A stretch of 64,000 bases of DNA from Spirometra erinaceieuropaei (Eukaryota; Platyhelminthes; Cestoda; Diphyllobothriidea; Diphyllobothriidae). The notes beneath the pieces are model-generated. The model was given only the letters and a program-made list of their open reading frames with translations, did no database searches and was not told the DNA's origin. This document shows, one piece after another, positions 55,508 through 64,000 of the stretch (position 1 is the first letter of the stretch; every line of letters starts with the position of its first letter). A program made the translations under genes and the position numbers. The stretch spans positions 239,309 through 303,308 of the forward strand of contig CACRXP010000190.1 in assembly GCA_902702965.1 (NCBI GenBank). The letters run 5' to 3'.

Positions 55508-56449
55508 ACAGTCGGTGAGCGATCTGATGAAATTCTAAGCGAAATTCTGAACTGCACTTTCGAGAAGGAAGGATTACTTAAATGAAGTTGCAATAAAGAC
55601 TGTCTTGCGGCATAATCCCGTAATATTTCGTACAGACTAGGGTGTTGGCTTTTGAATGCACTTCCTTGAGACCATTTGCACAATCCGCATTCGGTAAAAG
55701 TGTGCATTTTCTTTATCGATTTTCGATTCCCCCGTATCCTAAAATGCATTTTATAGGAAGTCGACAAAATACAATTTTTTGCAATCTTTTGGTCTTTTAT
55801 AAACATTGGGCTTGAAGAAATAGTATATTTTGGTTTAAAAGCGGTTTTCAATTCCCGCATAGTTTTGAACTCGATCCGTCATTGCATTTTCGTTCGGAGT
55901 TTTCCGTTTTCAAGCTGTGCACTTTCTGTATAAGGAAAAGCGCATATTCCTCTTTGCCGCAAGGAGATGTCATATCGGACTCGCAATGTTTTGCGACGAA
56001 TGTGGACTAGGTTGTATGCATGTTGCTGCATAACCGGAGGGACAGACATGATCGCACTTAAATAGACATTGTACTGTATTAGAAAATCGCATAATTAATA
56101 TCTTCTTAAAACTTGGAGATACCCTTTCTTCACATAAGTGACTTGTAACAAATGGGATTTTCTACCGAATGAGTGTAAGAAAAATTATTTTTACAGGTGT
56201 AAAATATTTTTGAGTTCATAAAGGCGTTGGAATTCGGTAAAAAATGCATCCTATTTAAGCAGTCATTTTTTGCAGTTTTTCAGGTGGCCAAAAAGAAGCA
56301 CGTTCTAAAGGCAGCACTTAGGCGTGTCCGAAATATTACGGGACTTTATCATATAATAATCGTCACAGCCCCGCCTACACAATCCGTCTTAATCGAAGAG
56401 GCATTTCAGAATTGCGGTTAACATTTCGTGAGATCGGTTACTGCCCGTA
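55508..56449 (+). repeat. Long-TIR element family B, copy B6 (diverged)
   Basis: CACAGTCGGTGAGCGATCTG to GAGATCGGTTACTGCCCGTA. Only 46 bases from B5. Older, with CAGTCGG in place of CAGTGCG, as also in B7. Confidence 0.75.
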
Positions 56450-56990
56450 AGGTGATGAATCAATAAAAACTATTTCAGCTGTTCCATCGCATCAGAAAGT
56501 AATCGCTAACTGGGGGCATATCAGTCAAAATTAAGCTTTGTAATCACAGTGTAAAAGTTGATACAAGTATTTGAGCAAAAATATCCCAGCCATCCAAGAG
56601 TCCAGGCACGTATTTGACTGATATCATGCACGTGTTTGAGCATTTAGCTAGTGTCAGTATGGTAAATCATGCAAAAATGGGTATACTACTGGTTGCCCAT
56701 TAGCAGCTTATGAATTTTTTGCAGTTCTTCTTCTTCTATGCCTGATAAACATCGGTTCAATTATTCACATCAACCGTCGTACTGTGCCTATAAAACCTAA
56801 TTCCAACTACTTAACTTTAAACTAGCGATTAGCTTCTTAAGACATTAAGCAGCTGGAAGTTTAAAACTTGAGCATCTATCAGAAGACATTGGAGGAACGT
56901 TGGAAGGCCCACTGATGATCCGAACTCCTTGCAGTTGTGTCATACAGCCTTAGAACTCATAGCAGTCCAAATACTTTCCCTAAGCAAACA
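56450..56990 (+). repeat. Dispersed repeat W, copy 2 (56650-56990) after short spacer
   Basis: TACTACTGGTTGCCCATTAG at 56684 precedes GGAAGGCCCACTGATGATCC at 56902, the reverse order of copy 1 at 40140-40540. No coding capacity. Confidence 0.5.
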
Positions 56991-57784
56991 CGAACGATGC
57001 TGAAACCATAAAAAGACCTCCTTATTTTGCTGTAAGTTAAGTCGCACTACGCAGTTCCAACAGTATGTTACACTAACTGTGGAGTATTTTAAAACGAGGC
57101 GTCCCTAAAACGGGGACTCCGTTCACAGGAGTGTTTGTCTATCTCGGACAGCGGTACAATCAAAGCAGCAGCAGCTGGAACACGTAAGCGTGGGAAATGC
57201 TGCCCGCGGATTCAAGCAGATAGCATCGACAGTTGCGTTTCGCAGTTTGATGGCTTGCAATAAATTTCCAGTTGAGGCTGAAATGCAGCAGTGGGTGAAA
57301 GTGCCCATAAGTGCATGCCAGCATGTCGGGGCAGGGCACAGAAGCATACTTCAAAAAAGCGATGCGACAAGTCGGTTGGGAGCCTGCAAGATAAATGTTA
57401 TGCTTCAGAGGATTTTCGCAATACCAAAAAATCCGTTTTTGGCTAGTTAGTATGGTTAAACAAGAGTCACGTTGGATTTGCAGTTTTTTAGACACCGGCA
57501 CGTCTTTTTGGCACTTTAAATTACCGTAATTATTAATAGCAGGCAAAACTCGCATATAACGGAATTTTGTTCGGTTAAACAAACGTGTTTTCGTTATTGT
57601 TCTTAACCCCTTACAACTATCTGCTACGCGGTTTGCGCAACTTTGTTAGTACATGCAAAGAAGCATTTTGTCTTGCATACGTATCCGGCACTGTCAGGAA
57701 AAAACTGATTAACTTAGGAGCGCATTTAACCAACATCTTAAATATCCTGAAAATTACAGATTTTTGCATGCTGAAAAGGGGTAC
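56991..57784. other. Spacer without recognisable feature
   Basis: Overlapping frames at 57123-57347 and 57160-57582 (minus) and 57190-57450 (plus) have no motif. Confidence 0.4.
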
Positions 57785-58490
57785 TCAGAGAGATTAGTCT
57801 TCCGGAGTACTGGGGGCACACTGTAAAGCCTATCTCGGCAATTACAGATAAGAACTTATTTAAAAGACTTCCTTTTCTAGGAGACGTAGCAAGCGAGCTA
57901 GTAAGACGACCTTTATAGACAGTGATCACCTGTACTTTTCCCCCGGGCGAATTTACGCGCATGCTTCATGAAAGCTCCCTCCTTAGTTTAGGAGGTAATG
58001 ACCGACTACCGTTGACGACCACATCAGTATGTATTTACTCATTAATTTGTTCCTGTGGAGGGAGATATATTGGCCACACAATGAGACGCCTGGGAAAGAT
58101 GGTACGAGAACACGTACCTGTCTGGCTAAGAAGAAGTTAAAAATAGGCTAATTTCGAGTCTTATCTTTGCATTTCTAGAGGATACAAATCGCGAAGTCGA
58201 TACTAAAGAAGTCTTTCAGGTTGCCTATCGGACGCCCGTAAGGATCTCTAAAAGCTTACGCTAACAAGCACCAGCTACAGCCAAGGCAGTAGCAGTGCGA
58301 CCGGCGAATTCAGTGTTATGTTGTCAGCAGACGCTGACACATGCGCTCTGACTTCCGTGGCCAACGTCAACCCAACGCCCTGGCGACAGTGATGTGTACT
58401 CCACGCTTTCAACTTAAAAACGTCACAGAATGGCCTATGCCATTTTCCGCTTGCCCCAATGACCATAACACGCCGACTTCGTCATGCGGG
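57785..58490 (+). pseudogene. Penelope-like element, group III endonuclease region
   Basis: Blocks in shifting phase: KNLFKRLPFLGDVASELVRR (ends at a stop near 57918), then in frame 57922-58140 TTTSVCIYSLICSCGGRYIG and HTMRRLGKMVREHVPVWL. That is a GIY-YIG core with YIG, Arg and Glu kept. Then FAFLEDTNREVDTKEVFQVA and ATAKAVAVRPANSVLC match the blocks at 12540-12720. Stops and shifts make it a pseudogene. Confidence 0.75.
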
Positions 58491-58582
58491 TGGCGTGGAA
58501 AAGATGATCATTACTAATCCCCGAGACATTTATAAACCCTGTGAACGTTTCGATTTTCAATTTTTTTCAACCGTATAGACCT

Positions 58583-58606
58583 GATGATGAGTTACTGAAA
58601 ACACTT
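58583..58606 (+). ncRNA. Weak hammerhead-like core after group III PLE
   Basis: CCTGATGATGAGTTACTGAA then AAC. The CTGATGA and GAAAAC boxes are there but stem II is only AGT/ACT with a one-base loop. Position after the endonuclease fits; structure does not. Confidence 0.3.
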
Positions 58607-58808
58607 TTTAAAAACTCGACTTTTGAAATGTCTTTCTCCTTCGAGTGAAAAATTTAGGACATAATTTTCAATAACATAAACATGATGAATGTCTTTCTAG
58701 TGTATGCCTTTCGTGAAAAATAATTTCATAGTCAATGGCGTGAACATTCAGCAGAAGACGACATTCTCAGCGACTGATCTCTTTCCAAGTTCCGTTTACG
58801 CGAGATTA

Positions 58809-59130
58809 GAAGCGTTTTGTCCCTGGTACGAAGCTGAAGTAGACAAGAACGGCAGGATTTATTGGTACCAAAAAATTTCGCGACTGCTCCTCAGCTGCGT
58901 CCTGTTGCTTCATAATAGAGATAACGAGTGAGAACAATACAACAGATTTGAATTCGTGCAGAAAATCAATGCAGAAACAGCAAGGTCAGGGTTATGGGCA
59001 AAGCTAGCTAATCGATAAAGTTAGTAACACAAACACCGTAGGGGAAGAAAGTGAAGCGACAGGACGCAGCTAAAGAGCAGTCGCGAAATTTTTTGGTACC
59101 AATAAATCCTGCCGTTCTTGCCTACTTCAG
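58809..59130. repeat. Hairpin element flanked by a 12-bp direct repeat
   Basis: 81-base arms (58832-58912 and 59052-59131) differ at few places and enclose a loop of about 139 bases. TACGCGAGATTA occurs at 58797 and 59131, like a target duplication. The left arm lies in the 75-codon frame 58704-58931. Class unknown. Confidence 0.6.
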
Positions 59131-59331
59131 CTACGCGAGATTATTCAGGAGAAGACATGTTGCAGTGTTAAAATTCACCACTGACCGGCTTCTCTGTTAA
59201 ACAGGCCCTAACGCTTATGTGCCATCAATTTTTTCTTCACACTTTTGATGTAAAAGGCCTGATTTCCATAGTGATTTTGATTCGCGTAAGCCAGGGAAGA
59301 TTGTGAATATACCCAACGAGGAAACCGCACT

Positions 59332-60307
59332 TTCAGTAGGTGGACTAACTCAGGAAATATCAATATCAATTCTAAAATGCGTCTTCGTTTCGTTGTAAAA
59401 CTGGTCAGCCTGCAACATAATTCTATACTATTTCGGTTACATCAGGATGCCGGCTTTCGAATTAACTTGCTTACGGTTGCACGCAAAAACTATACTCTGT
59501 AAAAAACGGCTACTTAAGTAGCAGGCATTTTCCCCATTGATTTAAGGTGACTTTATTAATTCAATTATATTTCATGGAAGACACCCAGAAAAATATTTAT
59601 CCTCTTGCTCATTCGGAAGAAAATTACGTATTCTTCCACGTTTATACTCGAAGGGAGGGTATAATTTGCTTTTGAAGAGTTTCTAATTGTGAGATTTTTT
59701 AATATCATGAAATGCCCGTTCTTAAAACGTCATGTACCTACATTTACCAGCGTGTCTTGTAAAGTTAATAATATGGCTCAAGTCCACTGTTAAATTTTAT
59801 AAATCCCATATGGTCTCTTCTCAAAACCTTAGAGACATGTATGGTTTTTCGTACGCGAAAAATATATGTCTTATAGTTTGGAAATACTAAATACAAGTGT
59901 AATGGCAGGTTGGGCTCAAAATTATTCGGCAAGTGGAATAGTTCTTGATAACCGGCTTATACTCTTTCTTCGCGAATGAAATCGGATAAAAGACGTAATT
60001 TTCCACCGAATTAGCAGAAGAATATGTTTATTTGTGATTTCTATGAAATATTATTGATTTTTTAACGGCATCGAAAATCAATGAAAAAAATGCATGCTAC
60101 ATAAGTAGTCATTTTCATGCTGAGTATGGTTTTTGCATGCAGCCGAAAAGTAGATTGTTTAAGGTTCGGCATCCTGAGGTAGCTGAATTATTATAGAATT
60201 ACGCTGCATAATGATTAGTTTAGCAACCATACTTATGTAATATTTTCAAAACGAAAACGTATTTCGGAATTTCGGTTGACATTTCATGAGTTAACCCGCC
60301 TACTGTA
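59332..60307 (-). repeat. Long-TIR element family A, copy A11 (complete)
   Basis: TTCAGTAGGTGGACTAACTC to GAGTTAACCCGCCTACTGTA. Core in reversed orientation, like A3 and A10. Confidence 0.85.
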
Positions 60308-61840
60308 CATCGCATCCTGCACCGTAGCATGTTGGCATTGGACTGAGCGTTAACCACGTCCAGGTAACATTGACTTCTTTAGTAGCGCATGTTCTTCGAC
60401 GGCTTTTTCATTACTGTGTAACTGCAATCATTTTCCATGAAAATAATTAAAAAGTAGGATTTCAACTCTCGCTTGGTTGTCCGTCACGTTTAGTGTTGAC
60501 AGATTTATTAATGTAACTTGTAAAGGTCGAGATGGGAATAATAATTTTGGTTGTAATCTTATACGACTACCAGAAGGGATCTTTACGACAACATGCAGGG
60601 CACATTTGAAACCCACTATGCAAGTATTAGTAAATCTTTTGAAACACATATTCCCTCCCTTTTAGGTATATTTCCATAAAGGGTGCTAAAATGCAAATGT
60701 TTGGTGCACCTACTCGATAAAATTCGACCGGATTAATGCAGACGTTCAAATTAATGAACAATACAACCACTTAAGGAGTCAATAGTCGCTGGTTTCAATG
60801 TATGTGGGTGGGGGACGACAGGCTCAACAAAAAACAAACGCTGAAGTTATGAAAATAACTTGATCGTAGTGCGACATAGGTTGTCACCCGTGGACTCTCA
60901 TGGTCACGCATCCCCGCCTCTACCCTTAGACCAACGCACCACATGTTTTTCACCCAACTAATCACTTGGTTTTGATCGGGGCGGATAAGTTAAACTCGCG
61001 TAAACATCGCATCGTTACTTACGCACTTCCGAACGGGCGCCTTTTTTGATATACGGACAAAAAGCCAATTCATGGCAACGTGCCCTGTGTATAGCGTAGA
61101 TCGGCTCTCAAAGTTCGTTGACTTCTGGCATTAGACGAGACGAACTTCGTGGATGTGGCTAAAGTTGATCTAATAACCTTGATCGCAACAGGCCATAGAG
61201 CGTCCGTTTGAAAATAATTACCTAGTATTCTGGAACATTTCCAGGAATCGTGGTCGTCATATTGTCACTTTTGTAGATTTGTAACGCCAATCTCCCATCT
61301 GATAACACTGATTACGTTAGCAACCTGTGAAAGGATATGCAATGCAATTCAACTTGTGTGTATCTGAACGTTAGTCAGAACAACTTAATGCGCTTTTCCC
61401 TCCATTGCCAGCACTTTTATAAGTCGTTCCTTTGGGAATGAAATATGTGCGCACTTTAGCTTCATTAGCAGCGATAAGGAGACTGCTTCTTAACTTAGAT
61501 TTTGCAAAAAGTTCTTTTCCGTAAACCAATCTTGCTATTGGAGTTTATAGTCATCTACCCGAATTTTTCCGTCATATGGAGTTTGCTGTTTTTGGCGATG
61601 CAGGTGTTTGCAGAGTTCTTGCATACTGATAACAGAAAAGTGGGGCATTCAATGAAGCAGGTATTCGTTTAAGCTTGAACAACTTTGTCACCTAAAGTCT
61701 GAAAATCTAAAAAAGTGCGGATAAAATCCACGGTTTATTGAGCATTGCCCGGAAGCAGATCCAAAAAGGCAGTCCACTCAAACTTACCTGGCTCGTAGAT
61801 GGGAAGAGAACCATCAATAAAAAACCCCAAAAACCGATCA
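60308..61840. other. Spacer with a possible SINE-head remnant
   Basis: Minus strand of 60890-60960 reads GTTGGTCTAAGGGTAGAGGC (box A-like, sharing GGTAGAGGCG with S1/S2) but box B is not clear. GTTTTGATCGGG nearby recalls the S1/S2 leader. The rest shows nothing recognisable. Confidence 0.35.
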
Positions 61841-62811
61841 CACAGTCGGCGACCGATCTCATGAAATGCTGACTGAAATTCTGAAATGCATTGTCGATTG
61901 GAAAGAATTACTTAGATGGGATTTTAATATCGTTCATCAAGAGACATAATCCTAAAGTATTTTGTACTCGCCAGGATGTCGGCTTTCGAATGCACTTTTT
62001 TCGGCCCTCTGCAGAAAACGCAATCGGTAAAAAAACTACTTAATAAGCATGCATTCTCACATTCAGATATATTTTATAGAAAACATACACAAAAATATGC
62101 TTTCTTTTATTCTTTTAGTAGAAAATCACATTATCTTCACTTTGGTATACTCGAAAAAGCGTATATTAAGGCTTTGAAGTGATATCCTAATTTGCGAATA
62201 ATTTTGAGTCAGATTAACCGTTGCATTAACGTTTAGCGATTCCAGTCTACAAGGTACATGCACCCTGTTTAAGGAAAATCATGTATTTCTCTATGCCTTT
62301 ATGAGAATACGATGTGGATTTCATTGTAATATTTTAATGGATGCTGACTATGGTGCACGTTTCATGAGGGTCACTTGTAAACGGGCATGTGCGATGCTGT
62401 ATGTATGGACGACGCACGGTCTTAGACGTTTTATGATTAAAAACTTTGTTTAGAATCAAAGACATTATTTCGTCGAGTATAAAACAATGTGAATATAATA
62501 TGATTTATTGCCAAAAGGATACAAGAAAGCTTTTTTGTGCGTGTTTTTCATAAAATATATCTAAATATATAGCACCATCAAAAATCAGTGTGAAAAATGC
62601 ATGCTTATTGAGTAGTAACTTTTTACCAAGTGCGTTTTCTGCAGAAGGTCGAAAAAAGTGCATTCGAAAGCCGACATCCTGGCGAGTACGAAATGTTATA
62701 GGATTATGTCTCCTGATGAACAATATTACAATCCCATCTGAGTAATTCTTCCTAATCGAAAACGCATTTCAGAATTTCAGCCAACATTTCATGAGACCGG
62801 TCAAGCACTAA
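61841..62811 (+). repeat. Long-TIR element family B, copy B7
   Basis: CACAGTCGGCGACCGATCTC to GAGACCGGTCAAGCACTAAA. Core as in B5 but diverged. Frames at 61976 and 62505 are arm sequence. Confidence 0.85.
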
Positions 62812-63824
62812 AAGTAACTCGTAGTTTTATAGTCTAAAAGTATCTGTTTCAGCTTAGAACCAGAGACATTTTCTGTGTGCGTTAACAGAGATGTCTAGGT
62901 TCTAGTACCTATCACGAGAAGGGGAGTTTTATTCACAGACTTATGAGAAGTCGCCACATATATGCCCTGAATATCGCATAAAAGAAGAAACCGGAGAGGC
63001 TGATCTCGTCGATTAAAATAAAATCTAAACAAGGACAATTTGTCATCTGCGTAAACTATTACAAAGGGCCTCAGCCCATCTTCGGACTACTCAAATAAGA
63101 TGCAAGTGGTGAAGGGATCGCGGTCAAAAGTAGCGCCCACTTCTTCAGTGGCCGGATAATCATAGAGACAAGAGCAACAGACTAACAGATGGCTGTCTTT
63201 TTCTATGTAAGTAAGGGCTTTCCGCGAATTCTGATACTTCTATCGCGTTACACGACTTTGCCTTAAGCGATTTGCATACACGGTGTGCTGGCCCGTCAAA
63301 CAGTCCCATCAGCTGCCCGAAGGTGAGTGATCATTTGATTGACTTTAAGCAGTATGGATGGAAATCGAGCCGATGGTAAAAATCAACCACGCTGGCAAAT
63401 TCGCGCCTTTGGAGCATTTTTCTGGGGCCGCAAGATTGCTAATAGTATGCATTTTCTCCTATAAATTCCAGACAAATGCACTGGTAAGCTTTGGTTAAAT
63501 ATCACCAGCCTGCGTCAATTATAAGATCAACATCATGACGTTTTCCAAAAGGCCCTTAGAGTTAAAGTGTACTTTGCGAAGAACAGTCATTCGACAGCAA
63601 ATTCTAGCTGGCAGGATGTGTGCGTAGCCTAACTGAAGTCAGCTGGCGCAAAATGTAAACCGGATGAACAACGTTCGTTCCCGTCTACGTTTCCTACACG
63701 CCCTAAACTCCTTGATTTTAGATAATGCTTTCCGCATGAAAATCTGGTTTGACGTAATCCTATCTCCTTATTAAGATCAATAATTGCTAGCCAGAATCTT
63801 CATCGACATTTCGACCGTCGACGC
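62812..63824. other. Spacer without recognisable feature
   Basis: No motif or supported frame. Confidence 0.45.
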
Positions 63825-64000
63825 CGACAATGTCGACCGTGTGCTTCACAGCTGGATGAGAGCAGGGACGGTGACTTATGCATGATTTGGTTTAATTGAT
63901 GGCGGATTTGCAAAGAATCTACCACATTCTCTTCTGCTCGCCCACCTGGACCCAGCGTCAAGGCAGAGTAAACCGGAGGCGGAAGAGGGCGTAGGCGGCC
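63825..64000 (+). repeat. Dispersed GC-rich repeat, copy 2 (runs off the window)
   Basis: CGACAATGTCGACCGTGTGC, then GACGGTGACTTATGCATGA, GGACCCAGCGTCAAGGCAGA and GTAAACCGGAGG match 14265-14430. It continues beyond the window. Confidence 0.5.

Overview
This window looks like gene-poor, repeat-dense DNA from a flatworm draft genome. A run of N at 31853-32089 shows it is a draft assembly. The strongest clues are many decayed Penelope-like retroelements (PLEs) with GIY-YIG endonuclease domains, tRNA-derived SINE-like repeats, TTAGGG-like degenerate tracts and mariner and gypsy relics. I infer a cestode, perhaps a diphyllobothriidean tapeworm, but no host gene confirms this. No complete host protein-coding gene can be supported. 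One 190 bp open stretch at 36041-36231 is the best candidate for a genuine exon.

Two repeat systems dominate. The first is PLEs, in at least three groups told apart by endonuclease sequence. Group I lies at 2.8-3.6, 16.85-17.7 and 20.2-20.7 kb, with probable pieces at 1.6-2.4 and 14.1 kb. Group II lies at 5.2-5.9, 41.4-42.3 and 43.7-45.2 kb. Group III lies at 10.7-12.8 kb, with reverse transcriptase plus endonuclease, and at 57.8-58.5 kb. Their 3' tails carry a TATAAATA-like box in some copies and a hammerhead-ribozyme-like core (CTGANGA, hairpin, GAAA, GTC). Several loci also have an inverted copy of the tail upstream of the endonuclease, the inverted pseudo-LTR arrangement known for PLEs. 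Two truncated PLE insertions (12228-12425 and 48412-48853) have clear 13-14 bp target duplications.

The second system is non-autonomous DNA elements of about 0.7-1.0 kb with very long terminal inverted repeats (TIRs) that begin TA-CAGT. I call them family A (11 copies) and family B (7 clear copies plus one decayed copy). The arms fold back over roughly 375-450 bp around an asymmetric core. Copies occur about every 3-5 kb and interrupt PLEs and other repeats. TA-CAGT termini suggest Tc1/mariner-type mobilisation. A mariner transposase relic lies at 37.0-37.6 kb but cannot be tied to these families.

Smaller pieces include two loci with divergent tRNA-like pairs (26.2-26.7 and 51.4-52.0 kb), tRNA-derived SINE copies (16.2, 38.5 kb and fragments), a gypsy integrase relic (24.8-25.6 kb), and several local duplications (10.2, 16.1-16.5, 19.2-21.0, 30.3-31.5, 38.0-38.4 kb). 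There is also an 81 bp-arm hairpin element flanked by a 12 bp direct repeat (58.8-59.1 kb) and a TIR element enclosing a TTAGGG-like tract (21.3-21.8 kb). The remaining spacers show nothing recognisable. All calls come from reading the sequence; no database search was run.
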